64,000 bases of DNA, taken from positions 1 through 64,000 of the forward strand of contig NZ_FOZG01000003.1 of assembly GCF_900113315.1 (NCBI RefSeq), written 5' to 3'. The notes beneath the pieces are model-generated. The model was not told the DNA's origin and did not search any database. It saw only the letters and a program-made list of their open reading frames with translations. This stretch comes from Sphingomonas jatrophae (GTDB taxonomy: Bacteria > Pseudomonadota > Alphaproteobacteria > Sphingomonadales > Sphingomonadaceae). The position numbers and the translations under genes were made by a program. Shown piece after piece: positions 9,440-17,866 of the stretch (position 1 is its first letter; each line of letters opens with the position of its first letter).

Positions 9440-10666
9440 ATGACCGAGGTCGGCAACCTTCGCGGAGCACGGCGCCAGGTCTGCCTGGCGGCGCTAGCCC
9501 AGAACGTCGCGACAGGCCTAACGTTCGGGACTTTCGGTACGCTGGTGTTGGCGATCGAACGCGATCTCGGTATGAGCCGCACCGCCTCGGCACTGACTAT
9601 GTCGGCCATGGTGCTGACGCTTTCCTTGGTCGCTGCGGCGCTCGGTCGCCTTCTTGAGCGCTACTCTCTTCGCGCGACGATGCTATCAGGCTCGCTAGCC
9701 GGCATCTGCGGCTTCTTCGTGCTGTCGCTCGTGAAAGAGCCAGCGCTCCTAGTGGTCATATACGCCCTGGTCCTTGGACCCGCTACCGCGATGCTGGGGG
9801 TACTGCCCTCCAACACGCTCGCCACCCGATGGGCACCGGCCGAGTGGCGGGGGCGAGCGCTTGGCCTTGTGAACACCCCCGTCCTTGTGATGGTCGCTCC
9901 GCTCGCGGCTGGTTGGATGCTTTCGAACTACGGGCTACGCGCGACATTCCTGACGCTTGCCCTTGCGCAGCTATGCATAACCCCGTTCTTTCTTGCCGTT
10001 CGGGACGGCGATGAGGGGCAATTGGCCAGTCCTGACCCGACGCAAAGCACCCTGAAACATCCGGCCATCCTCTCTCGGCCCGCCTTCTGGATCATGATTG
10101 TTGCGACGGGCCTGATCGTCGGGGCGGGCACGATGAAGATAGCTCATCTCGTCCCGCTTTTGACCGAGCAGAAGCGGACCTTCGCGGAAGCCAACCTGCT
10201 GCTCGCGTTGTCGGGTGGCGCCGGGCTGCTCGGATCGTTGACCTTTGGCACGCTTGCCGACCGATTTGGCGCGGCGCCCGCGCTAATAGCCAACGCTCTA
10301 CTCCAAGCCGGGATGTGGACAATTTTTCTTGCTCCGGTCGGCCTCGGGTGGCTGATCGCCGACGCTGTTGTGGTGGGAGCCTGTGGTGGCGGCGTACAAA
10401 GCGCCTTCGGCGTGCTGTTGAGTAACCTTTTCGGTCGCGAGGCTTTCGGCCGGGCTTTCGGATTGGCTTCACTGTTCACCTTGCCATTCCTCTTCGGCCT
10501 TTCCCCGCTCGCCGGGCTGCTGCGCGAACGAACGGGCGATTACCACCTTCCGATCGGCGTCATCGTTGGAGGCTTTATCGTGGCCGGGCTTTTGCTGGCC
10601 GCCCTTGTCCGCAGCGAGCGGCATGGCCGCTCGCTGATTATTCAGAGGAGGCATGAAGATGCTTGA
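9440..10666 (+). CDS. major facilitator superfamily transporter
   Basis: The 408-aa protein has twelve predicted membrane segments. Segments such as 'GFFVLSLVKEPALLVVIYALVLGPATAML' and 'ADRFGAAPALIANALLQAG' are typical of MFS carriers related to the monocarboxylate/oxalate type. It starts 13 bp after the TonB receptor stop and is co-directional, so the two probably carry the same compound across outer and inner membranes. Substrate unknown. Confidence 0.85.
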   Translation: MTEVGNLRGARRQVCLAALAQNVATGLTFGTFGTLVLAIERDLGMSRTASALTMSAMVLTLSLVAAALGRLLERYSLRATMLSGSLAGICGFFVLSLVKEPALLVVIYALVLGPATAMLGVLPSNTLATRWAPAEWRGRALGLVNTPVLVMVAPLAAGWMLSNYGLRATFLTLALAQLCITPFFLAVRDGDEGQLASPDPTQSTLKHPAILSRPAFWIMIVATGLIVGAGTMKIAHLVPLLTEQKRTFAEANLLLALSGGAGLLGSLTFGTLADRFGAAPALIANALLQAGMWTIFLAPVGLGWLIADAVVVGACGGGVQSAFGVLLSNLFGREAFGRAFGLASLFTLPFLFGLSPLAGLLRERTGDYHLPIGVIVGGFIVAGLLLAALVRSERHGRSLIIQRRHEDA

Positions 10667-10733
10667 GCAGAACTGTTTAGATGCTTCGGCGAAAGAGCCA
10701 CACACAAACCGAACGATCAGTGGTCGATGGTAA
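10653..10733 (+). CDS. possible 26-codon ORF between MFS and luciferase-like genes
   Basis: An ATG at 10653, 4 bp after GAGGAGG, opens a 26-codon frame (M-K-M-L-E-Q-N-C-L-D...) that ends 6 bp before the next gene's ATG. The strong Shine-Dalgarno lies inside the end of the MFS gene, while the next gene has only a weak one, so this could be a coupling ORF. No homology is recognised and it may be untranslated. Confidence 0.3.
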   Translation: MKMLEQNCLDASAKEPHTNRTISGRW

Positions 10734-10739
10734 GCCGCT

Positions 10740-11915
10740 ATGCGTAACGTGAAGCTGCGCGCTGGTGTTTTCCTCGCGCCATTCCACCCACTCGATGAAA
10801 GCCCTACGCTCGCGTTCGAACGCGATCTCGAACTGGCAGAATATGCCGACCAACTCGGCCTTGCGGAGTTCTGGTATGGCGAGCACCATACAGGCGGGTA
10901 CGAGAATAGCGCATCCCCAGAACTAATGATTGCCGCCGCTGCGCAGCGGACGAAGCGCATCAGATTAGGTACCGGCGTCGTATCGCTGCCCTACCATAAT
11001 CCGCTGATGACCGCGAATCGCGTCGCCCAGCTTGATCACCTCACCTTCGGTCGGCTGATATTCGGCGCAGGACCGGGCCTGCTGGTGAGCGATGCGCACA
11101 TGCTCGGGCTCGACGCCCGTTTATCTCGCGACAAGCTGGATAGCGGCCTATCCCTCATCACCCGTCTTCTGCGTGGTGAGTGGGTGACGGAGGCGCATCC
11201 GGGCTGGTACGACCTGCACGATGCCCACTGCCAGGTCCTGCCGTACCAGCAGGAGCTGGAAGTGTGCGTCGCGAGCACCTTCTCCCCAAACGGAGGCGTG
11301 CTGGCGGCAAAGTACCGGGCGGGCATGCTCTGCCTCGCGTCCACGATGATGGGCGGCTTCGACGCGCTCTCGACCAACTGGAAGATCGCGTGCGAAGAAG
11401 CGGCGTCAGAGGGCTGGCGGATGAACCCCTCAGGCATTCGTTGCGCCACCGACATCCACATCGCTGAAACACGAGACAAGGCGATGGATCAGGTCCGCCG
11501 CGGTTATGAGCGGTATCTTCTCTACATCAAGAACCAGTCGGAACAGCTCAAGGAATCGCCTGCGCACAAGACGTTGGAGGAGCTCATCGAGGCGAACGAG
11601 ATCGTAGTCGGCACACCGGACGATGCGATTGCACAGATAGGACGACTGGACCAGAAGGTACCTGATTTCGGCTGCTTACTGGTGCTCGACAAAAACTGGG
11701 CGGATACGCCGGACAAGAAGCGCTCGCTTGAGATGCTCGCCCGCTACGTTCTGCCCGAGGTCAACGGCGAAAACACGAACAGGATGAGGTCGTTCGACTG
11801 GGCGCGAGAGAATCGGGACGGCTTTATCGACGTGATTCGGACATCGACGCAACGCGCCTTCGACAAGCACGCCGCAAACAAGCCAACGTCAGCCACTGTC
11901 GGACAGGAGGGGTGA
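10740..11915 (+). CDS. luciferase-like (LLM class) flavin-dependent monooxygenase
   Basis: The 391-aa bacterial-luciferase-like TIM barrel shows 'YADQLGLAEFWYGEHHTGG' near residue 40 and 'RIRLGTGVVSLPYHNPLMTA' near residue 75, followed by 'LDHLTFGRLIFGAGPG'. These are family hallmarks that bind reduced FMN supplied by a separate reductase. Relatives include limonene 1,2-monooxygenase and type II Baeyer-Villiger enzymes. Its stop overlaps the next gene region (GTGA), placing it in an operon with the alcohol dehydrogenase. No flavin reductase gene is seen in the same operon. Confidence 0.85.
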   Translation: MRNVKLRAGVFLAPFHPLDESPTLAFERDLELAEYADQLGLAEFWYGEHHTGGYENSASPELMIAAAAQRTKRIRLGTGVVSLPYHNPLMTANRVAQLDHLTFGRLIFGAGPGLLVSDAHMLGLDARLSRDKLDSGLSLITRLLRGEWVTEAHPGWYDLHDAHCQVLPYQQELEVCVASTFSPNGGVLAAKYRAGMLCLASTMMGGFDALSTNWKIACEEAASEGWRMNPSGIRCATDIHIAETRDKAMDQVRRGYERYLLYIKNQSEQLKESPAHKTLEELIEANEIVVGTPDDAIAQIGRLDQKVPDFGCLLVLDKNWADTPDKKRSLEMLARYVLPEVNGENTNRMRSFDWARENRDGFIDVIRTSTQRAFDKHAANKPTSATVGQEG

Positions 11916-11917
11916 GC

Positions 11918-12958
11918 ATGCGTACTGCGAACTATATCCGGCCAGGGGCTATCGAGTTTCGTGAGGACGCGACGTGCCCGACGCCCGCGGCGGGCGAGGT
12001 CCTCGTGACGGTCGAAGCTTGCGGCATCTGTGGGTCGGATCTGCACATGTATCGCAACGACACTTATCGGGAGAGCCTCGTACGCTCGACACCCGAGGGT
12101 TACGAAGTTCCGGGACACGAGTTTGCGGGACGCATTGCCGCTCTTGGCGAAGGCGTCACGGAATGGACGATTGGCGAGCGGGTCGTCGGCGTAACGGGGC
12201 TCGGGGGCGGCATGGCCGAGCTCGTCGCTGTGCCAGTAAACCCGTTCCAGCTGGTCCGCATCCCGTCGGAGGTCAGCGCGCCGGAAGCGGCAACGACGGA
12301 ACCGCTAGCCGATGCTCTGCAGATGGTCCGCAAGGCAGAGATTAAATCTGGGGAGAACATCCTCGTCTTTGGTGCGGGCATCATCGGCCTTGGCGTCATC
12401 CAGGCGATCCGCGCAAAGGGAATAGAGGTCGGCAGAGTCGTCGCAGTCGATGTGCACGATCGTCGCTTGGAAAAAGCGCTGGAAGTCGGGGCGACGGACG
12501 TCCTCAATCCGAAAACGTGCGATGTATTCGAAGCTGCGGCGGCGATCTGCGGCCGAGAAGATGATTATCGCGGCGAATCGGCGAACGTCTCCGTCGTGTT
12601 CGACTGTGCCGGCTACATCAAGCACATACCCGGACCGCCACCGCTCGAAGTCGCGCTACATCTGATCGCCAACCGTGATGGGAGGATCATTTGCTTTGGC
12701 GGCTACGAGGATCGCATGCTGATTGATTTCGGATACATGATTCAGAAAGAGCCCGTCATCATAGGCTCTAACGGCTATGCCGCGGAGGAGCTCGTCGAGG
12801 CATTGGAATTGATGCGGACAGGCGCAGTCGACCGGCGCACGCTGATCTCCCACCGGTTTCCCCTGGATCAGGTGAGTGAAGCGTTCGAAGCGCAGGGCCG
12901 GCCTGATGCAGTGAAGGTGATGCTGACGGTCACTCCTGAGGCGGCGGTGGCGCGTTGA
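11918..12958 (+). CDS. zinc-type (MDR) alcohol dehydrogenase
   Basis: The protein of about 346 aa belongs to the medium-chain dehydrogenase family. Catalytic zinc ligands are visible in 'ACGICGSDLHMY' (Cys) and 'PGHEFAGR' (His-Glu), and the nucleotide motif is 'VFGAGIIGLGV'. The loop that normally carries the four structural-zinc cysteines is replaced by the short Gly-rich 'VTGLGGGMAEL', so the structural zinc is probably absent. The ATG at 11918 sits 7 nt after GGAGG; a GTG at 11912 is too close to it. It likely oxidises an alcohol made by the preceding monooxygenases. Confidence 0.85.
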   Translation: MRTANYIRPGAIEFREDATCPTPAAGEVLVTVEACGICGSDLHMYRNDTYRESLVRSTPEGYEVPGHEFAGRIAALGEGVTEWTIGERVVGVTGLGGGMAELVAVPVNPFQLVRIPSEVSAPEAATTEPLADALQMVRKAEIKSGENILVFGAGIIGLGVIQAIRAKGIEVGRVVAVDVHDRRLEKALEVGATDVLNPKTCDVFEAAAAICGREDDYRGESANVSVVFDCAGYIKHIPGPPPLEVALHLIANRDGRIICFGGYEDRMLIDFGYMIQKEPVIIGSNGYAAEELVEALELMRTGAVDRRTLISHRFPLDQVSEAFEAQGRPDAVKVMLTVTPEAAVAR

Positions 12959-12973
12959 CGCGCCGCCGCCGCC
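12940..12973. terminator. GC-rich hairpin between convergent genes
   Basis: GGCGGCGGTGGCGCG at 12940-12954 pairs with CGCGCCGCCGCCGCC at 12959-12973 (15 bp with one G-U pair) around a TTGA loop that contains the alcohol dehydrogenase stop codon. It lies between two convergent genes and could slow transcription from either side. There is no T-run, so intrinsic termination is uncertain. Confidence 0.5.
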
Positions 12974-12982
12974 CTGGCTGTC

Positions 12983-13768
12983 TCAGGGGGCCATCCACTC
13001 GCCGCCATTCACATCCAGCACCGCACCGCTGACCATCTTTGTATAATCCGACACGAACATCAGGACCGACTTGGCGCACTCCTCCTCCGGTGGAATCACG
13101 CCCAGCGCGATGCCTGCGGAAACGCCGGCTACCAGCTCGTCCATCGAGGTTCCGTTGGCTGCTGCGATCCCCTGAAGGGCGTTTCGCACCGGCTCGCCCC
13201 AAAGCCACCCCATGCGCGTGGCATTGACCCTGATGTTGTGCTGCCCGAGTTCCGCAGCGAGCTGCCGTGATGCTGTCACGAGCGCTCCCTTGGCGATGGC
13301 GTAGGAGAGCGAGCCGCCCGGCAGATGCTTCTGCGCCTGCATCGTGGCCACGTTCACGATTGCACCGCCGCCATTGGCCTTCATGTGTGGCAGTACCGCT
13401 TGCGCCATGCGAGCCGAACCGAGACACGCCACGTCGATGGTGTTCGCCCACCCTTCGACATCCGCATCCTCGAAGGCGCCGTTCTCACCCGGCGCGTACG
13501 CGCTGTTGACGAGTCCGTCGATCCGGCCAAACCGTTCCGCCGTCGCGTTCGCCAACGCGACGCACTGATCGGACTTGGTCACGTCGGTCGACAGCGCGAT
13601 GGCCTCTCCGCCGGCGTCCGTGATCTGACGAGCGACCCCGTCTATATAAGCCTGGTTGCGCGCGCCCAGTGCCACCTTTGCACCCTCTCTTGCAGCAATG
13701 ATCGCCATCGCCTGCCCCATGCCAGGCCCGACACCGACGACGATCACCACCTTGTCTTTAAGAAGCAC
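12983..13768 (-). CDS. short-chain dehydrogenase/reductase (SDR)
   Basis: The 261-aa classical SDR has the cofactor motif 'VVGVGPGMGQAMA', a 'GLVNSAY' strand in place of NNAG, and the catalytic YxxxK in 'LSYAIAKGAL'. The end 'VSGAVLDVNGGEWMAP' is typical. It lies downstream of the Rieske oxygenase on the same strand (70 bp gap) and converges on the alcohol dehydrogenase. It probably dehydrogenates a hydroxylated or diol intermediate; specificity is not readable. Confidence 0.85.
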   Translation of the reverse strand: MLLKDKVVIVVGVGPGMGQAMAIIAAREGAKVALGARNQAYIDGVARQITDAGGEAIALSTDVTKSDQCVALANATAERFGRIDGLVNSAYAPGENGAFEDADVEGWANTIDVACLGSARMAQAVLPHMKANGGGAIVNVATMQAQKHLPGGSLSYAIAKGALVTASRQLAAELGQHNIRVNATRMGWLWGEPVRNALQGIAAANGTSMDELVAGVSAGIALGVIPPEEECAKSVLMFVSDYTKMVSGAVLDVNGGEWMAP

Positions 13769-13838
13769 CAGCTATCCTCCCTCTGCTAAGCGTGTGCGCC
13801 GCCTGCCTCTACCCGCCCGGACCAAGACCTTGCGGGAC

Positions 13839-14918
13839 CTACTCGGCGGCGACTTGGGCACTCGGGTGCGGTGCCACGCCTACTGTGGCATGCACCCCGT
13901 CGGCGCGCGCCTGATAATCGCCCGCGCGCGCGCGTGGATTATAGAATTGGCGATACCAAGTGCGGCTTCTGTGGAACGGCCCGTCGGTCGGCAATCGCAG
14001 GATAGTGATGGCTGCCTCCTTGGTGCGCCAAATCTCAAAATCCTGCGAGAAGGCGGCAAGCCCCACGTCATGGTAGCCTTGCTGAACCGCAACGTCCTCC
14101 GCCGTCGGGGGGCTGTTGCGCGCCTTCGTCAACAATCCGTGCCAAATCTGGGTGACGCCGTCTTCCTTGGGCGTATGCAGGACGATCTGTACCGCGTCAG
14201 TCGTGCCGGCATAGCGCGCGACGAGGATACCAGGACCAGTGTAAAAGGCGTCGACGTCCATCACGCTGTCGCCGACCGCCATCGTCTCGTGACCTCCGCC
14301 GGATCGCTGCCGGCCGATCACACCATCGAACGTGGTATCGAAATAGACCAGCCTCTGCCCGTGGATCGGACCGAAGTGCTGCGTGTCGCCAAGATTGTCG
14401 ATGATCTCCTGCGGATGCACCGCGATCGCGCCGAGATCGTCATACTCGCCCCGCAGCCACTGCGGGTCGTCCCACTCGGGGAGGCTGGGCAAGTCATAGT
14501 CCGGTGCGCCCTCCTCCGTATCATGCCAGACGAAGATACAGCCGAACCTCTCTTCCACAGGGTAAGCGCGGACGCGGGCGGCATGCGGGATCGGTCCGTC
14601 GAAATACGGCACGTGATCGCACCGTCCATCGGGACCGAAACGCCAGGCATGATAGGGGCAGCGGATCGCGTCGCCCTCGATCCGCTTGGCGGCAGCCTCG
14701 TCGCTCTGCGGTGCAGCGAAATGCGCGCGCATGTGCGGGCAATAGGCATCCAGCAGCACCGCCCGCCCCGATTGTCCGCGATAGAGAACAAGATCGCGGC
14801 CCAGCATGCGGAGTGCCACAGGCACTTTGCCGATGTCGGTCGAGCGCGCCACCATGAACCAGCCGCGTGGGAAGGTGAACTCGCCCAAACCGTAGCTCGC
14901 CGTCGTCGCCACAGCCAA
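13839..14918 (-). CDS. Rieske non-heme iron oxygenase, alpha subunit
   Basis: The 359-aa protein has a Rieske 2Fe-2S domain with ligands C60-x-H62 ('CPHMRAH') and C87-x2-H90 ('CPYHAWRF'). It also has a catalytic iron site N175-x2-D178-x2-H181-x4-H186 ('NLGDTQHFGPIH'). This arrangement matches the family that includes 3-ketosteroid 9-alpha-hydroxylase and related monooxygenases. It needs electrons from a reductase and ferredoxin that are not encoded nearby. It is divergent from the HTH regulator and precedes an SDR, so it probably introduces a hydroxyl group in the same catabolic route. Confidence 0.88.
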   Translation of the reverse strand: MAVATTASYGLGEFTFPRGWFMVARSTDIGKVPVALRMLGRDLVLYRGQSGRAVLLDAYCPHMRAHFAAPQSDEAAAKRIEGDAIRCPYHAWRFGPDGRCDHVPYFDGPIPHAARVRAYPVEERFGCIFVWHDTEEGAPDYDLPSLPEWDDPQWLRGEYDDLGAIAVHPQEIIDNLGDTQHFGPIHGQRLVYFDTTFDGVIGRQRSGGGHETMAVGDSVMDVDAFYTGPGILVARYAGTTDAVQIVLHTPKEDGVTQIWHGLLTKARNSPPTAEDVAVQQGYHDVGLAAFSQDFEIWRTKEAAITILRLPTDGPFHRSRTWYRQFYNPRARAGDYQARADGVHATVGVAPHPSAQVAAE

Positions 14919-15033
14919 ACTCCTCCGATATGCTCTGCGGGCATGCCGGTGGGGACCGCACCCGGCAACCGGACTGTTAGAGAATCCTTCACCTCGTGAT
15001 AGAGATCAATCGTGTGATGATATGGGCTGAGGC

Positions 15034-15786
15034 ATGATCGAACCGCGGCATTCAAGCGTGCTCGCCATCGTGAGCAACCTGAAGCGCGAACTGAAAGCGC
15101 GCGGCGTCAGGGTACGGCAACTCGCCGAAGAGCTGGGCGTCGCCGAGCCGACGGTTTGGCGTTGGTTGCGCGGCGAAGGTCTAACCCTGGTGAATTTGGA
15201 TGCGATCTGCACAGTTGCAGGGCTGGACCTGCGCGACGTGGTCGCGCGGGGCAGCAGCGACTTGCAAGACAGCTTCACGCCTACGCAGGAGAGGGTTCTC
15301 GCTGCGGATCGCGGATTAGCGCTGGTCTTCTTCTCGATCGTCAACGGAGCGCAGCGCGAACAGATCACGCGGGAGTTCGGGCTTGCGGCCGATCGGGTGG
15401 GCTCACACCTCGATCGGCTCGTCCGCTTAGGCCTCATCGACGTAACAGCGAATGGCAGAATCCGGCCGCGCACCTCGCGCTTGGTTCGCTGGCGCCGCGG
15501 CGGGCCACTTGCGACGGCCTTCGAGAAGACTGTGAAGTCGCTGTTCTTGTCCATGGATTTCAGCAGCTCGGACGCGCGCTACGTGTCGGACATGGTCTCC
15601 TTGACCGAGACCGGCCTCGCCCGCGTACACGCGCTGTTCGAGGCGCTGCGGGAGGACGTTCACCTGATCGGCCGCGAGGAGGAGGCCGCAGGGCTGTCGG
15701 ATCGCGTCTGGAGCGGCGTTCTGATGATGGTGCACCCTTTGCAGATGAGCGAAGTGACGAATGGTCTGGTGCCCGGCGCTGAATAG
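15034..15786 (+). CDS. HTH-type transcriptional regulator (XRE-like N-terminus)
   Basis: The 250-aa protein has an N-terminal helix-turn-helix at about residues 20-62 ('VRQLAEELGVAEPTVWRWLR'), followed by a region resembling a second winged-helix ('QREQITREFGLAADRVGSHL') and a C-terminal sensing or oligomerisation part of unknown type. It is transcribed away from the Rieske gene with a 115-bp gap and precedes an SDR, so it is the obvious local regulator. The effector is unknown. Confidence 0.75.
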   Translation: MIEPRHSSVLAIVSNLKRELKARGVRVRQLAEELGVAEPTVWRWLRGEGLTLVNLDAICTVAGLDLRDVVARGSSDLQDSFTPTQERVLAADRGLALVFFSIVNGAQREQITREFGLAADRVGSHLDRLVRLGLIDVTANGRIRPRTSRLVRWRRGGPLATAFEKTVKSLFLSMDFSSSDARYVSDMVSLTETGLARVHALFEALREDVHLIGREEEAAGLSDRVWSGVLMMVHPLQMSEVTNGLVPGAE

Positions 15787-15946
15787 CAGGCTCGGCGTTA
15801 CTTTTCCGCTCCCTATCACCTGACGATAGATGGCCCATCGCGTGCCGATTGGGTCTACGACAGTCAGATTGACGCTTGCGGCTAGAGCGAGGCAGCGGCG
15901 GGCGGACGCGATTATGATCCTGCCGCGCCCGACAGATGGAGCTTGC

Positions 15947-16717
15947 ATGACCGATATTTTCCCCGAGGGCGCGGCGCTGATATTCGGTGGTAGCGGCGGC
16001 ATCGGCCAAGGCGTGACCATGGAGTTTGCGAAGGCCGGCACAGATGTGGCGATCTGCTATCGCTCCAAGCGGGACGCAGCCGAGAAGACGGCGGAAGCGG
16101 TACGGGCCGAAGGGGTCAATGCATCGATCCATCAGGTCGATGTGCGCGACCCCGCGCAGGTCAAGGCAGCTGTTGCTGCGGCAGTCGCGGGGCACGACCG
16201 GATCCACAGCATGATCTGGGGAGCCGGGCCGCTGGTTCCGCAGATCCACATTTCTGACTGGACGCCCGATCATTATCGCAACGCGATCGAAGTCGAGGTT
16301 CTCGGCTTCTTCAACGCGGTTCAGGCGCTACTCCCCCACTTCCGCACCTCAGGAGGCGGCTCATTCGTCCATCTCGGCTCGGCAGGACATGATTGGTGGC
16401 CGGCCATGGACGGCCTGTCGGTGGCGCCGAAGGCGGCGAACGAGGCCCTGATCAAGGGGATCGCGAAGGAAGAAGGCAAATACGAGATCCGCGCCAATTC
16501 GGTGCTGGTGGGCGTGATCGACGCGGGCATGTTCCACGAGCTTTCCAGGCAGGGCGTGTTCGACGAGGCTTGGGTGAACGAAACGCAGAAGCTCCTGGCC
16601 TTGAAGCGTTGGGGAGAGGCTGCCGATATCGGACAGGCAGCCGTATATTTCGCGTCAAGCCGAGCACGCTATGTGACCGGTCAGACAATCTCGGTTTCCG
16701 GCGGCTTTGGAGTTTGA
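15947..16717 (+). CDS. atypical SDR-family protein with a replaced catalytic Tyr
   Basis: The 256-aa SDR fold has the cofactor motif 'FGGSGGIGQG', the strand 'SMIWGAGPL' and the C-terminal 'YVTGQTISVSGGFG'. The active site is unusual: the YxxxK block reads 'DGLSVAPKAANE', so Ser occupies the Tyr position while Lys is kept. The start is ATG 15947; the frame is open upstream but lacks SDR sequence. Its stop lies 2 bp before the NTF2-like gene, suggesting co-translation. It could be catalytically altered, or use another residue; see findings. Confidence 0.8.
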   Translation: MTDIFPEGAALIFGGSGGIGQGVTMEFAKAGTDVAICYRSKRDAAEKTAEAVRAEGVNASIHQVDVRDPAQVKAAVAAAVAGHDRIHSMIWGAGPLVPQIHISDWTPDHYRNAIEVEVLGFFNAVQALLPHFRTSGGGSFVHLGSAGHDWWPAMDGLSVAPKAANEALIKGIAKEEGKYEIRANSVLVGVIDAGMFHELSRQGVFDEAWVNETQKLLALKRWGEAADIGQAAVYFASSRARYVTGQTISVSGGFGV

Positions 16718-16719
16718 CG

Positions 16720-17694
16720 ATGAGCAACAACAGCGCTCCCTCTCTCCGGGCCCACGCATGGACGCTGCAGGAGATGCTGGATAAATCAGCGCTCGAAGAG
16801 CTAGCAATGGCATATTGCCACGCGGTTGACCGACAGGATTACGTACTGCTGCGCAGTCTTTATCACGATGATGCGATCGACGACCACGGCCCCATGTTCT
16901 ACGGCAGCCCCGACGAGTACGTGGCGTGGCTTCCATCTATGCTTTCCAACTGGTCGGCAACCTCACATCAGCTGTCCAACATGCTGTTCTTGGTGGATGG
17001 CGATCGTGCTGAGGGCGAGTTGGCCGTCACCGCCTACCACCGAACCAAAGACGATCGGCGCGAGATGATCGCGCATGGCCGCTACATGGACAGCTACGAG
17101 AAGCGGGACGGCATTTGGAAGTTCTTCCGCCGCTCGCTGGCGCTCGACTGGATGGAGGATCGGGCCTTCGTCGAGAGTGAGGGACCGCGGTTCGACGATG
17201 GTGTCATGATGGGCGCCTTCGGTGCCGATGACCCGGTTTATGCGCGTTTGCCGATGTTCAAAGCACAGCGAAGCGCGCCCGCTTTGGTGCCCGAGGTGGC
17301 ACCTCTTTCTCCGGACCATATCCGAAGCGTCTTCGTCCGCTACGGCGAACTCATGACCGCTGGCGACGTGGAAGGGGTGACGGCGCTGTTTGCTCCTCTC
17401 GCGCGCCATCGTGATCCGGTAAACGGCCCCCTGCGGATCGGCCGGGACGCCATCCGCGCTTATTATCGCGACAGCATCGACAGCATGGGCGGCGGTATCG
17501 AGATGAAGCTGGAGGGATCGGTCCGCATCGCCGGTGCGCACGCCGCAGCCGCGTATATCGCACGCACCATCCATCACTCGCAGCTACTCCGAAGCGAGAC
17601 ATTGGACGTCATGACGTTTGACAATCAAGGTCTGATCGAGAGTTTCGATGCGTACTGGGGTGAAGCCAACTTCACGCCTGATCCGTCAAACTAG
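16720..17694 (+). CDS. NTF2/SnoaL-like protein with two tandem domains
   Basis: The 324-aa protein appears to hold two NTF2-like cone folds. The first is at residues about 15-160 ('LEELAMAYCHAVDRQDYVLL', 'DDAIDDHGPM') and resembles SnoaL_4 dehydratases or small oxygenase subunits. The second is at about 190-320 ('RYGELMTAGDVEGVTALFAP', 'HRDPVNGPLRIGRDAI') and resembles ketosteroid-isomerase/SnoaL proteins. Such folds catalyse dehydration, isomerisation or lactone hydrolysis. ATG 16720 begins the conserved region and directly follows the SDR stop. The function is inferred only from fold and context. Confidence 0.75.
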   Translation: MSNNSAPSLRAHAWTLQEMLDKSALEELAMAYCHAVDRQDYVLLRSLYHDDAIDDHGPMFYGSPDEYVAWLPSMLSNWSATSHQLSNMLFLVDGDRAEGELAVTAYHRTKDDRREMIAHGRYMDSYEKRDGIWKFFRRSLALDWMEDRAFVESEGPRFDDGVMMGAFGADDPVYARLPMFKAQRSAPALVPEVAPLSPDHIRSVFVRYGELMTAGDVEGVTALFAPLARHRDPVNGPLRIGRDAIRAYYRDSIDSMGGGIEMKLEGSVRIAGAHAAAAYIARTIHHSQLLRSETLDVMTFDNQGLIESFDAYWGEANFTPDPSN

Positions 17695-17775
17695 TTTGGT
17701 CTACAGGTCGGGTTTATGGGCCAGAGCGAAAGGAGGATCGGGCCGGACGCACTTCAAGAGTGCAAATGGAACGTC

Positions 17776-17791
17776 AGCCTCTATAGAGGCT
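17776..17791. repeat. 16-bp perfect palindrome in a convergent intergenic gap
   Basis: AGCCTCTATAGAGGCT is a perfect palindrome between the converging NTF2-like and MFS genes. Its place suggests a bidirectional termination or stability hairpin, although no T-run follows. Confidence 0.35.
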
Positions 17792-17866
17792 CGCCTTGAT
17801 TGCGGACGTCCACCTCCTGACGAAGGCGAACGTCAGCATCCCGCTCGTGACCAATGGTGGCATCGA

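Noticed and set aside
13656-14999. 447-codon plus-strand frame over the Rieske oxygenase and SDR
   Set aside because: It lies opposite genes with clear catalytic motifs and shows no domain of its own.
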